DNA from: an uncultured Clostridium sp.
GTDB taxonomy: Bacteria; Bacillota; Clostridia; TANB77; CAG-508
Length of the DNA stretch: 43,998 nucleotides
Assembly (NCBI GenBank): GCA_900556135.1
Contig: USNR01000013.1
Span: 1 to 43,998 of the forward strand
Direction: 5' to 3'
Shown here: piece by piece, positions 17,312 to 25,171 of the stretch
How the letters are laid out: each line of letters starts with the position of its first letter
How positions within the stretch are numbered: the stretch's first letter is position 1
Translations under genes and position numbers: made by a program
Notes under the pieces: generated by a model
What the model was told of the DNA's origin: nothing
What the model saw: only the letters and a program-made list of their open reading frames with translations
Databases searched by the model: none

Positions 17312-17357
17312 AATGACATAGTGTCATTATTCTACATGACACCGTGTCATTTGTCAA
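17312..17357 (-). promoter_or_regulatory. tetR-exporter promoter with two operators
   Basis: On the minus strand TTGACA (17352-17357) and TAGAAT (17329-17334) are 17 bases apart. Operator 1, ATGACACCGTGTCAT (17336-17350), lies inside that spacer. Operator 2, AATGACATAGTGTCATT (17312-17328), starts immediately after the -10. They share TGACA/TGTCA half-sites, with centres 23 bp apart. Both are probable TetR-regulator sites. Confidence 0.85.
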
Positions 17358-17400
17358 TAGTTTTTTCTATATTCATTTGTGAAAATTTTGTGAACAAAGA

Positions 17401-17568
17401 ACAAATCTGAAAATTTTTAATTTTCAGTCTTTACTCTACTATTTAGATTTCTCCGTAAAATTGAAAATTTCAGTAAATTTGTTCTCGTGCAAAAATTTAT
17501 GAAATAAATTTTCTGTATAATATATTTTATATAGTAGAAAAGTCAGTATTACTTTCCCATTATATAAA
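17401..17568 (+). repeat. Dispersed AT-rich repeat, copy 1
   Basis: Positions 17401-17487 match 33616-33702 at 81 of 87 bases by direct comparison, in the same orientation. The ends are imperfect inverted repeats (ACAAATCTGAAAATTTT / AAATTTCAGTAAATTTGTTC). A further conserved block with a GAAAGT/ACTTTC-type stem (17538-17568) follows a ~50-base insert absent from copy 2. It looks like a small non-coding palindromic element (REP- or MITE-like). Confidence 0.75.
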
Positions 17569-17591
17569 TCAATTTTAATCACAGGAAAAAT

Positions 17592-17620
17592 TTGACGTTT
17601 TCATAAAAACGTGCTATAAT
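17592..17620 (+). promoter_or_regulatory. ppaC promoter
   Basis: TTGACG (17592-17597), a 17-base spacer and TATAAT (17615-17620) precede ppaC. The spacer contains the palindrome ACGTTTT-CATA-AAAACGT (about 17595-17612), a possible regulator site. The ribosome site AGAGGAGAG lies before ATG 17692. Confidence 0.8.
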
Positions 17621-17691
17621 TAAATAGTTAGACATAGTATTTATGTTTAACTTTTGATTTTGAGATTTTATTAAAAAGAGGAGAGATTGTC

Positions 17692-18612
17692 ATGGATAAA
17701 TTATATGTTATTGGACATAAAAAACCAGATACTGATTCAATTGCATCTGCTATAGTTGCAGCTAACTTACAAAAAGCTTTAGGAAATGAAGCTGTTGCAT
17801 GCAAATTAGGAAATATAAATAAAGAAACAGCATATGCTTTAAAAACATTTGAAGTTGAAGAGCCAGAAACACTTGAAAGCATTGAAGAAAATGCTAATGT
17901 AGTTATGGTTGATAATAACGAATTTTCACAAAGTGTTGAAGGTATAGAAAAAGCTAATATAAAAATGGTTATAGACCATCATAAAATAAAATTCGAAACT
18001 GTTGAGCCTATTTATTACATAGCAGAACCAGTTGGATGTACAGCAACTATCTTATACAAATTATATAAACAAAATGATGTTGAAATAACAAAACCTATCG
18101 CAGGTTTAATGCTTAGTGCTATCGTTTCTGATACATTATTATTTAAATCTCCAACTTGCACAGCTGAAGATAAAGCTATAGCTGAAAAATTAGCTGTAAT
18201 TGCCGGAGTTGACTTAGAAGAATATGGAAAAGAAATGTTAAAAGCTGGTACAGACATTAGCGAATTTACTCCATTTCAAGTTATAAATATAGATTCAAAA
18301 GAATTTAATGATAAAAATGCTAAATTCGAAATTTCTCAAGTAAATGCTGTTGATTTAGATTCAATATTTAACAGACAATCTGAGTTAGAGTCAGCAATCC
18401 AAAAAGAAATTGAAGAAAAAAATCTTGATTTCTATATGTTTGCTGCAACTGATATTTTAAATGCTAACTCTAAAATTATTGCTATGGGAAATAAAGCTGC
18501 TACAGTTGAAAAAGCATTTGGAATAAACCTAGATAATAACACTGCAATGCTAGAAAACGTTGTTTCTAGAAAGAAACAAATGTTACCAAATATATTAAAC
18601 AATTTAGACTAA
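17692..18612 (+). CDS. ppaC: Manganese-dependent inorganic pyrophosphatase (family II)
   Basis: It hydrolyses pyrophosphate to phosphate, pulling biosynthetic reactions forward. The DHH-family metal site is visible: GHKKPDTDS (~8-16), VDNNE (~75) and the DHH motif in VIDHHK (~97-102). The C-terminal DHHA2 domain has the substrate-binding SRKKQMLP near residues 295-302. The 306-aa length fits the single-module, CBS-free class. It is transcribed alone from a near-consensus promoter, downstream of repeat copy 1. Confidence 0.96.
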   Translation: MDKLYVIGHKKPDTDSIASAIVAANLQKALGNEAVACKLGNINKETAYALKTFEVEEPETLESIEENANVVMVDNNEFSQSVEGIEKANIKMVIDHHKIKFETVEPIYYIAEPVGCTATILYKLYKQNDVEITKPIAGLMLSAIVSDTLLFKSPTCTAEDKAIAEKLAVIAGVDLEEYGKEMLKAGTDISEFTPFQVINIDSKEFNDKNAKFEISQVNAVDLDSIFNRQSELESAIQKEIEEKNLDFYMFAATDILNANSKIIAMGNKAATVEKAFGINLDNNTAMLENVVSRKKQMLPNILNNLD

Positions 18613-18637
18613 AAAGCTAGTATTTTTCTTGATTTTG

Positions 18638-18646
18638 TGGTATAAT
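18638..18646 (+). promoter_or_regulatory. Extended -10 promoter of the Fic antitoxin-toxin unit
   Basis: TGGTATAAT is an extended -10 (TGnTATAAT); no good -35 is present 17 bases upstream. A ribosome site AAGGAG (18671-18676) follows before ATG 18686. Confidence 0.65.
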
Positions 18647-18685
18647 AAATATGTAGTGATTTTAATTTAGAAGGAGATTTATGTT

Positions 18686-18853
18686 ATGAATTTTGAAGAA
18701 AATAAAATTAATATAATTAATAATATTAAAACCACAATGGAAATGGAAAATCAAAGTTTAACTGCTAGCGATATAGCAATATTAAATGACTTTGCAGATA
18801 ATAAAATAACAATGGAGGACGCACTTCAAAAAGTTAAACAAATGATTTTTTAA
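18686..18853 (+). CDS. VbhA-like antitoxin of a class I Fic toxin
   Basis: A 55-aa ORF starting MNFEENKINI and ending LQKVKQMIF, with AAGGAG upstream. It contains TMEMEN (residues 17-22), an exact fit to the Fic-inhibitory motif (S/T)xxxE(G/N) whose glutamate blocks ATP in the Fic active site. The C-terminal half, SLTASDIAILNDFADNKITM, fits the helical VbhA-type pattern. Fic class I antitoxins are separate small proteins encoded immediately upstream of the toxin, as here. A strong terminator lies between this gene and fic, so the antitoxin should be made in excess. Confidence 0.85.
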   Translation: MNFEENKINIINNIKTTMEMENQSLTASDIAILNDFADNKITMEDALQKVKQMIF

Positions 18854-18879
18854 TTTTTTGATTGTGTTTTCAACATTAT

Positions 18880-18906
18880 ACGCACATATTTATATGTGCG
18901 TTTTTT
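18880..18906 (+). terminator. Intrinsic terminator between antitoxin and toxin genes
   Basis: ACGCACATA / TATGTGCGT is a perfect 9-bp stem (18880-18888 and 18893-18901) with loop TTTA, followed by six T. It lies in the 74-base gap between the antitoxin stop and the Fic start. No separate promoter for fic is evident. Confidence 0.85.
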
Positions 18907-18927
18907 ATATAATAGGAAGGTAATATT

Positions 18928-19515
18928 ATGTACGAAGCTCAAAATTCTATTTATTGTTATGAAGGAACTCATACATTAGTAAATAAATTAAATATAAAAG
19001 ACGCAAAAAAATTAGATGAATATGAAGCAAGCATTGTTTCTTTAAAATTAATGGCTTTAGCCAAGAAAGGTATCACAGGAAACTTTGATGTACAGCACTT
19101 TGTTTCTATTCATAAATTTCTATTTGAAGATATTTATAATTTTGCAGGTCTATTTCGTAGTGAAAATATTGCAAAAGATTATTTTCAATTTGCTAGTTGG
19201 GAATTTATCGAAGATGAACTAAAAAGATTATTAAATGAATTGAAGAATGAAAATTTTTTAGCCAATCTAGCAAAAGAAGATTTTGCCAAAAGATTAGCTT
19301 ATTACTGGTCAGAATTAAATGTGTTACATCCATTCCGTGAAGGGAATGGACGTACAACACGAGAATTTTTAAGACAACTTGCTCTAAAAAATAATTATAT
19401 TTTAAATCTACACCAAGTAAGTTCCTCACACTTATTAGAAGCAAGCATAAAATCAATTGTAGATACATCAGAACTCGAAAATCTTTTATATAAATGCTTA
19501 AGCATTACATTTTAA
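18928..19515 (+). CDS. Fic/DOC-family toxin, probable AMP transferase
   Basis: Fic proteins attach AMP to target proteins (DNA gyrase and topoisomerase IV for VbhT and FicT relatives) and stop growth. The core motif HPFREGNGRTTR lies at residues 134-145 with catalytic H134, an acidic metal ligand E138 and G-N-G-R for phosphate binding; the usual downstream helix follows. The 195 aa form one Fic domain without a fused DNA-binding or BID domain. No inhibitory helix is fused at the N-terminus, which agrees with the separate antitoxin upstream. The ribosome site is AGGAAGG. The last 11 bases overlap the end of convergent metK. Confidence 0.92.
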   Translation: MYEAQNSIYCYEGTHTLVNKLNIKDAKKLDEYEASIVSLKLMALAKKGITGNFDVQHFVSIHKFLFEDIYNFAGLFRSENIAKDYFQFASWEFIEDELKRLLNELKNENFLANLAKEDFAKRLAYYWSELNVLHPFREGNGRTTREFLRQLALKNNYILNLHQVSSSHLLEASIKSIVDTSELENLLYKCLSITF

Positions 19516-20614
19516 TTATCTTTTCCCATGGCAAATCATTTTTTCCGAAGTGTCCATAATTTGTTGTTTTTTGATATATTGGCTCTTTTAACCCTAAATA
19601 ATTTATTATTCCTTCAGGTGTTAAATCAAATTTTTCTTTTATCAATTCAACTAATTCTTCTTCAGATTTTGTGCTTGTACCAAATGTATTTACACATATA
19701 GATAGCGGTTCTTTCATTCCAATTGCATACGAAACCTGTATTTCACATTTAGTTGCATATCCATTTGCAACTAAATTTTTTGCAATATGTCTTAGCATAT
19801 ATGTAGCCGATCTATCTACTTTACTTGCATCTTTTCCAGAAAAAGCTCCTCCTCCGTGTTTTGCATATCCACCATATGTATCAACAATTATTTTTCTACC
19901 AGTTAATCCAGTATCTCCTAAAGGTCCTCCTATTACAAATCTTCCAGTTGGATTTATATATATTTTTGTATTTTCGTCCATCATGTTTCTTGGAACAACC
20001 TCATTAATAACTTTTTCTATAACATCTTTTCTAAGTACTTCTAAAGTAACATTATCTAAATGCTGCGTAGAAATTAAAATTGTTTCTATCCTTTTGGGTT
20101 TATCATTTTCGTATTCAACTGTAACTTGTGTTTTGCCATCAGGTCTTAAATATGGTATAGTTTCTTCTTTTCTAACTTTTGTTAATCTTCTTGCTAATTT
20201 ATGTGCCATGTCTATTGCATATGGCATATAGTTTGGTGTTTCATCACAGGCAAATCCAAACATTATTCCCTGATCGCCTGCTCCTCCTACATCAACTCCT
20301 AAAGCAATATCTGGACTTTGTTTCGTTATATCTGCATTTATTTTACAAGTTCTGTAATCTATGTCTGTTTTTTCATTATCATAACCTATTTCTTGCAATT
20401 TGTTTCTTACTATTTCGCTTATTTTAATTCTTGCAGTAGACGTAATTTGCCCTGCAATTGTAATTGTATTATTAGATGCAAAAGTTTCTATTGCCACCCT
20501 TGATTCTGGGTCTTGTTTCAAACATTCATCTAATATTGTATCTGATATATTATCACATACCTTGTCTGGATGTCCCTCTGTAACACTTTCTGATGTAAAA
20601 TAATAATTCTTCAT
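19505..20614 (-). CDS. metK: S-adenosylmethionine synthetase
   Basis: It makes S-adenosylmethionine from methionine and ATP for methylation and polyamine pathways. Clear blocks are GHPDKVCDNISD (N-terminal methionine/ATP site), GAGDQGIMFGFACDET and GGGAFSGKDASKVDRSATYM, the last two being the family signatures. At 369 aa it is somewhat short but all three domains are present. Only ~80 bases separate it from the next gene upstream, with no SAM riboswitch visible. Its 3' end overlaps fic, with only a loopless 14-bp palindrome (19493-19506) as a possible stop signal, so antisense reading into fic is possible. Confidence 0.97.
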   Translation of the reverse strand: MKNYYFTSESVTEGHPDKVCDNISDTILDECLKQDPESRVAIETFASNNTITIAGQITSTARIKISEIVRNKLQEIGYDNEKTDIDYRTCKINADITKQSPDIALGVDVGGAGDQGIMFGFACDETPNYMPYAIDMAHKLARRLTKVRKEETIPYLRPDGKTQVTVEYENDKPKRIETILISTQHLDNVTLEVLRKDVIEKVINEVVPRNMMDENTKIYINPTGRFVIGGPLGDTGLTGRKIIVDTYGGYAKHGGGAFSGKDASKVDRSATYMLRHIAKNLVANGYATKCEIQVSYAIGMKEPLSICVNTFGTSTKSEEELVELIKEKFDLTPEGIINYLGLKEPIYQKTTNYGHFGKNDLPWEKIIKM

Positions 20615-20695
20615 TTAATATTCCTTCTTTCTTACTTTTTGTTGCCCTTCTAATTATCTATATAGTTTATTTTTAGTCTTTCCTATTATTATCTG

Positions 20696-21460
20696 TTAAA
20701 TCTTCCCTATTACATTAAATTTAACTTCTTCATTTCCTTTTATATACTTTTCTATCATTTCGTTATTATTTTTATAATCCAACTCATCATCATTTTTTTC
20801 ATTGTAATATATAACATTTTTTTCTGTTTTATATTCTTCTCTCACTTCTTCTAATATTTCTGTTGAATCTCCCTCGTCTGATATTTTACAGAATTTATAA
20901 TAATAAGTTGCTGCTCCATCTGGTTCCATCGAAAAAATCACTGCATTATCATATATCGAAAGTAGTCCTCTTTCAATCGTACCTAAAACGTAAATCTTTT
21001 TTACCTGTTCATCTTTAGTATAAGTATATATAGCTGCAGGGTTTACTGTACTATCATATTGATTAGTTATTCCAACAATTAATTCTTTTCTTCCATTATT
21101 ATCAATATCATAATAAGTATATCCCAAACCTATATTATTTTTTGAATTTATTTTCACATAAGAAATAAGACTCTCTCCTACTAATGGATATTTATCTTCT
21201 ATTTTCATATATTCATTTATATTATATTCCTCTAGAGCAGCCTTATAATCCTCTATTACATTTCTATAAACATTTTCTTCCTTGAATCCATCATTTTTTT
21301 CTATATCTTCATTTATTTCATTAGATTTGAAATCATTTTGATTCAATTTTGATTGCTCTTCTTTACTATTTTTTGATACCCCTCTTATAACATAATAACA
21401 TCCATAAATAATTAATCCTATAATTATTACAATCACAATTGCCTTTTTCAAATTTTTCAT
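20696..21460 (-). CDS. Membrane-anchored or lipoprotein-like protein of unknown function
   Basis: A 254-aa protein with an N-terminal hydrophobic segment (residues 7-25) ending IYGC, which could be a lipobox with Cys21 but is also a plausible plain anchor. A charged, Asn/Glu-rich linker (~30-70) follows. The extracellular part includes YDIDNNGRKELIVG (~118-131), a D-x-D-x-N-G-x-x-E calcium-loop pattern seen in FG-GAP/VCBS-like and related surface domains. No catalytic motif is recognisable. It starts with AGGAGAGG upstream and stands alone between metK and the next orphan. Confidence 0.65.
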   Translation of the reverse strand: MKNLKKAIVIVIIIGLIIYGCYYVIRGVSKNSKEEQSKLNQNDFKSNEINEDIEKNDGFKEENVYRNVIEDYKAALEEYNINEYMKIEDKYPLVGESLISYVKINSKNNIGLGYTYYDIDNNGRKELIVGITNQYDSTVNPAAIYTYTKDEQVKKIYVLGTIERGLLSIYDNAVIFSMEPDGAATYYYKFCKISDEGDSTEILEEVREEYKTEKNVIYYNEKNDDELDYKNNNEMIEKYIKGNEEVKFNVIGKI

Positions 21461-21550
21461 TTGTTTCCTCTCCTTTAAATTATTTTTATATTATTCTTTT
21501 CTATATTATCACATTTATAATAAAAAAGCTATAAAAAATTTATATATATA

Positions 21551-21575
21551 TGAAAAATCGAGCAATAAGCTCGAT
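21551..21575 (-). terminator. Terminator of the 21588 orphan gene
   Basis: ATCGAGC / GCTCGAT (21557-21563 and 21569-21575) encloses five bases, with TTTTT following on the minus strand. It lies 12 bases after the stop codon. Confidence 0.8.
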
Positions 21576-21587
21576 CTTTCATGTACG

Positions 21588-21968
21588 CTATTCATAATTA
21601 AGAATGATTCTTTGCTGTTTTTCCTCCATCATATCAAGGAAAGTTTCACAGGACATCCCATCTTTAAGTTCATCAACTTTAATTTTGAGAATTGTCTGTT
21701 TTAAATCTTTAGGAATTACTACTCCCATTTTTTCTAAAAAATTCATGAATTTTATGGTTTCAGATTTTTCAAAGTCAAATTGCTTTTGAATCTCGTGTCT
21801 CTGTTTTGCACTACAGTCAGCGTTTTGCATATAATTAGCATAAGTAATTACAGCAATTTCCATTCGATGAAAAGCTCCCGTAAACTTTATAAAGGCAGTA
21901 GCTTTTTCTTGAACTCCTTTCCGATTCCTTGATGATTCCAAGAAATTATTAACTTCCCTTAATAGCAT
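21588..21968 (-). CDS. Small orphan protein, unknown function
   Basis: I do not recognise this 126-aa protein. It is soluble and largely helical by composition, with no signal peptide (MLLREVNNFLESSRNRKG at the start, YANYMQNADCSAKQRHEIQK in the middle). Start 21968 is preferred over 21974 because AGGAGG lies 7 nt before it and only one base before the earlier ATG. Its own compact GC terminator and slightly richer GC set it apart from neighbours, like the ankyrin and 10100 genes. It is probably accessory. Confidence 0.65.
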   Translation of the reverse strand: MLLREVNNFLESSRNRKGVQEKATAFIKFTGAFHRMEIAVITYANYMQNADCSAKQRHEIQKQFDFEKSETIKFMNFLEKMGVVIPKDLKQTILKIKVDELKDGMSCETFLDMMEEKQQRIILNYE

Positions 21969-22088
21969 TTTCATACCTCCTAATAAATGCCTCTAAACGT
22001 ACTTTTATAATTTTAGTAAAGATTTTACCATAGTTTTAATTATAGCACTTTCAGCAAATAAATTCAACTCATCCATAATTGAATTTTT

Positions 22089-22712
22089 CTATTCTCTATT
22101 ACCACAACTGCAGTCACAATTATTCTTCATTCCTTGCATATAAAACTTCTTTTCTGCCAATTTATCTTGTACTCCTCTTAATGCTTCTCCAAATCTTTGG
22201 AAGTGAACTATTTCTCTTTGTCGTAAATATCTTAAAGCATCAACTACATCACTATCATCTGCACATAGGTCTATTAATTTTTCATATGTTGCTCTTGCTT
22301 TTTGTTCTGCTGCTAAATCCTCTTGCAAGTTTGCTATTGGGTCACCTTTGCATGCTAAACAATTTGCATCAAATGGCATTCCTGCTGCTGATTGAGGATA
22401 TACATCAACACCGTGATCCGTATAATATGCTCCTAATCCTGCTTTTTCCAATTCTTCTGCCGAACATCCATCCGTAAGCTGATGTACCAAGGTTCCTACC
22501 ATTTCTAAGTGTGCTAATTCTTCTGTTCCTATATCATTCAAAGTTGCCTTTGCTTTTTGATCTGGCATTCCAAATCTTTGCGACAAATATCTAAGAGAAG
22601 CTGCAAGTTCTCCATCTGGTCCTCCATATTGTGAAATAATAAATTTTGCTAATCTTGGATTTTGGCATTTTATATTTATTGGGTATTGTAACATTTTGTT
22701 ATAAGTCCACAT
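22089..22712 (-). CDS. cotJC: CotJC-like spore coat protein, manganese-catalase family
   Basis: Inner spore-coat protein related to dimanganese catalases. The four-helix core shows ferritin-type ligands: GELAASLRYLSQR, then EELAHLEMVGTL (E-x-x-H), DLAAEQKARATYEKL and REIVHFQRFGEAL. The 207-aa length matches CotJC rather than larger catalases. The start MWTYNKMLQYPI is typical. It overlaps the cotJB stop by one base and is the last gene of the operon. Whether it still breaks down peroxide cannot be judged from the sequence. Confidence 0.92.
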   Translation of the reverse strand: MWTYNKMLQYPINIKCQNPRLAKFIISQYGGPDGELAASLRYLSQRFGMPDQKAKATLNDIGTEELAHLEMVGTLVHQLTDGCSAEELEKAGLGAYYTDHGVDVYPQSAAGMPFDANCLACKGDPIANLQEDLAAEQKARATYEKLIDLCADDSDVVDALRYLRQREIVHFQRFGEALRGVQDKLAEKKFYMQGMKNNCDCSCGNRE

Positions 22713-23086
22713 TAGTTTTCACTCCTTTCCCATGGCCATGGATCTTCCAGCCATCTCCACTTGTTGCATGGATAATATATACTAAGAGGTCCATATACCT
22801 TCTGATATTTATCTTTTAAATCTCTTAATTGCTTGCAATATTCACGATGTAAACAAAGTGCTCTTTCATCTGTATTATGAGTATTTAGATATTCTCCCAA
22901 ATCATTTATAGCAAATGTTAAACATCTTATTTCATTTAACATTTTGTCTCTCATCATCATTTTATATTCACAAGATTCCTCATTTGTATCACAACAGGGA
23001 GCGTTTTTTTCATTTGCTGTATTATAACCAAATTGTGCATTTATTCCTTGCACATCATATTTGCAATTATTCATTCTTAAGAACAT
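22712..23086 (-). CDS. cotJB: CotJB-like spore coat protein with Cys-rich extension
   Basis: The CotJB core lies at residues ~48-120, with KMLNEIRCLTFAINDLGEYL, NTHNTDERAL and the signature YGPLSIYYP...WLEDPWPWE near the C-terminus. The ~45-residue N-terminal extension is unusual and contains several cysteines (NNCKYD, APCCDTNEESC), echoing CotJA. In Bacillus the cotJ operon is made in the mother cell under sigma-E. The start overlaps the cotJA stop by ten bases; a GGAGAGGGG ribosome site precedes ATG 23086, and an alternative ATG lies four codons in. Confidence 0.85.
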   Translation of the reverse strand: MFLRMNNCKYDVQGINAQFGYNTANEKNAPCCDTNEESCEYKMMMRDKMLNEIRCLTFAINDLGEYLNTHNTDERALCLHREYCKQLRDLKDKYQKVYGPLSIYYPCNKWRWLEDPWPWERSEN

Positions 23087-23439
23087 TTGTTACACCCCTC
23101 TCCTATTTCATTTTTCATTCTCAAATAGTCTATTTCCATCATACTTTGGCCTGGATAATAAGTAGTAACAAGTTCTGGAAAAATAGTTCCATTTTTCAGT
23201 CCGCAACAAGGTGTGAATGTTTTATCCATATTTTGTATTGGTACATAGCTTTGAGCAAGCATTGGATTGGTTGGGAAAAGACTTTCTTCTTTATCAAATC
23301 CACACTGACATGTTTCGCAACAATCTGCTTCACACCAATTATTATTTGTGGTTGCAACATCATTACATGCCGTTTCTAATGCTTTATTGTCTTCTTCGTT
23401 GTTCTTTTGGCAACAACAATTTCTATCACAATTATTCAT
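23077..23439 (-). CDS. cotJA: CotJA-like spore coat associated protein, cysteine-rich
   Basis: The CotJA signature is in the middle: PTNPMLAQSYVPIQNMDKTF and LKNGTIFPELVTTYYPGQ. The protein is 120 aa, longer than the usual ~80, because of an N-terminal extension packed with cysteines (RNCCCQ, CEADCCETCQCG); 14 cysteines are visible in total, including CC and C-x-x-C at the end. These could bind metal or make disulfide cross-links in the coat. It is the first gene of the cotJA-cotJB-cotJC operon, with AGGAGG before the ATG. Confidence 0.82.
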   Translation of the reverse strand: MNNCDRNCCCQKNNEEDNKALETACNDVATTNNNWCEADCCETCQCGFDKEESLFPTNPMLAQSYVPIQNMDKTFTPCCGLKNGTIFPELVTTYYPGQSMMEIDYLRMKNEIGEGCNKCS

Positions 23440-23502
23440 TATAATTCCTCCTTCTAATGTTTATAATACATATTATGACAAAAAATTGAATTTGTTACCT
23501 CT

Positions 23503-23539
23503 CATAAAAATAGAACAGACAAAGTACTGCCCGTTCTAT
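23503..23539 (-). terminator. pyk terminator
   Basis: Arms 23510-23520 and 23529-23539 pair over 11 positions if two G-U pairs are allowed on the minus strand, with an 8-base loop and a TTTTT tail. It separates pyk from cotJA. Confidence 0.75.
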
Positions 23540-23566
23540 ATAAACTTATTATTCATTTATATTTTT

Positions 23567-24997
23567 TTAAATTCTTAAAACTCCACCTATTGTTCTATTT
23601 ATTACATCTTTACTGTTTTCTACTATTAAATTACCACCAGCTATTGCAATAATATCACCTTTTATCAATATTCCATCTTCTTTTAATTGCTCAATTCCCA
23701 TTGATATCAACTCTTTTGCATTCACACCTGCTTGAATTAAAATTGGTATTATTCCCCAGCCTAAAGCCATTTGTCTATATGTTCTTTCATTTGCTGTTAT
23801 TGCATATATTGGACATTCAGGCAAGAAACTTGCTATTGTTCTTGGAGTATCCCCACCTTCTGTGTATGCAACAAATGCTTTAGCTCTCATCTCTTTAGCC
23901 GTTAAACATATCGAATGATTTATATTGAACTCATAATTTGGATTGTCTGCATCATACTCATTGCTATCAAAATTTTTCCAATAGTCTATGTCACGCTCAA
24001 CAGTATTTGCAATCTTAGACATTGTTTTTACACATTCAACTGGATATTTTCCCATAGCACTTTCACCAGAAAGCATTATGGCACCTGTTCCATCATATAT
24101 AGCATTTGCAACATCACTTACTTCAGCTCTTGTTGGTCTTGGATTTGTTGTCATAGATTCTAACATCTGTGTTGCAGTTATAACAATTTTACCATATTTA
24201 TTGCACAATTTTATCATTCTCTTTTGCATTAAAGGAACTTCTTCAAGAGGAACTTCAACACCTAAATCTCCACGTGCAACCATAATACCATCAGATATTT
24301 TTACAATCTCTTCTATGTTATCCATACCTTGTCTATTTTCTATTTTAGATATAATTTTTATATCTTCTCCACCATTTTCATCTAAAACTTTTCTTATTTC
24401 TTTCACATCATTTGCAGTTCTTACAAATGATGCTGACACATAATCAAATCCAGCTTTGCATCCATCTTTTAAATCTTGAACGTCTTTTTCTTTTAAAGCT
24501 GGCAAATTAACCTCTGTACCAGGAAGATTAATGCTTTTTCTATTACCTAATTTTCCACCATTTGTAATAGTACAGAAAATATCTTCGTTTTCAATCTTAT
24601 CAACAACCAACTCTATTTTTCCGTCATCAACAAGTATTATAGTTCCTTGTTTTACATCTTTATACAAATCTTCAAAATTCATAAAAATTTTGTCTTCATT
24701 TCCTAAAACTTCTTTGTTTGTTAATATAATTTTATTTCCAGTTTTTAGTTCAACACTATCATTTTCTAATTTTCCAGTTCTTATTTCTGGTCCCTGAGTA
24801 TCTAATAATAATGCTACTGGCAAATTAACCTCTTCTCTTGCCTTCTTAATTGCTTCAACATATACTTTTTGTTCTTCATAACTACCATGAGAAAAATTAA
24901 TTCTTGCAACGTTCATTCCCTCTAACATCATTTCTTTTAAAACCTCAACGTCCTTAGTTGCAGGACCAATTGTACATACTATTTTTGTTTTCTTCAT
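23567..24997 (-). CDS. pyk: Pyruvate kinase
   Basis: It catalyses the last ATP-forming step of glycolysis, phosphoenolpyruvate plus ADP to pyruvate. The beginning, KTKIVCTIGPATKD and ARINFSHGSYEEQ, is diagnostic; a B-domain lies at ~70-165, the KIENRQG active-site region (~220) and TATQMLESM (~278-286) follow, and the C-terminal allosteric domain is complete. The 476-aa length is the standard bacterial form without the extra PEP-utiliser domain found in some Bacilli. It is transcribed alone, with a terminator before cotJA. Confidence 0.97.
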   Translation of the reverse strand: MKKTKIVCTIGPATKDVEVLKEMMLEGMNVARINFSHGSYEEQKVYVEAIKKAREEVNLPVALLLDTQGPEIRTGKLENDSVELKTGNKIILTNKEVLGNEDKIFMNFEDLYKDVKQGTIILVDDGKIELVVDKIENEDIFCTITNGGKLGNRKSINLPGTEVNLPALKEKDVQDLKDGCKAGFDYVSASFVRTANDVKEIRKVLDENGGEDIKIISKIENRQGMDNIEEIVKISDGIMVARGDLGVEVPLEEVPLMQKRMIKLCNKYGKIVITATQMLESMTTNPRPTRAEVSDVANAIYDGTGAIMLSGESAMGKYPVECVKTMSKIANTVERDIDYWKNFDSNEYDADNPNYEFNINHSICLTAKEMRAKAFVAYTEGGDTPRTIASFLPECPIYAITANERTYRQMALGWGIIPILIQAGVNAKELISMGIEQLKEDGILIKGDIIAIAGGNLIVENSKDVINRTIGGVLRI

Positions 24998-25171
24998 ACT
25001 ATAACTTCCTTTCTTCCATTATTTTAGGAAATTGCTAATTCACTGTAAAATTTCCAATGTAAATATTATATCATTCTCTATTTATTATTTCAACACAAAC
25101 ATATTTTATCCTGAATTTTGCCTATTTTTTGTTTTTTAATTCGGTTCCCAAAGCATTTTTTCCAGATTAAT

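Noticed and set aside
19671..20231. 186-aa plus-strand ORF opposite metK
   Set aside because: It lies wholly within metK in antisense and has no protein signature or start signal.
20615..20695. SAM riboswitch upstream of metK
   Set aside because: The gap is only ~80 bases, pyrimidine-rich, and has none of the conserved SAM aptamer segments.
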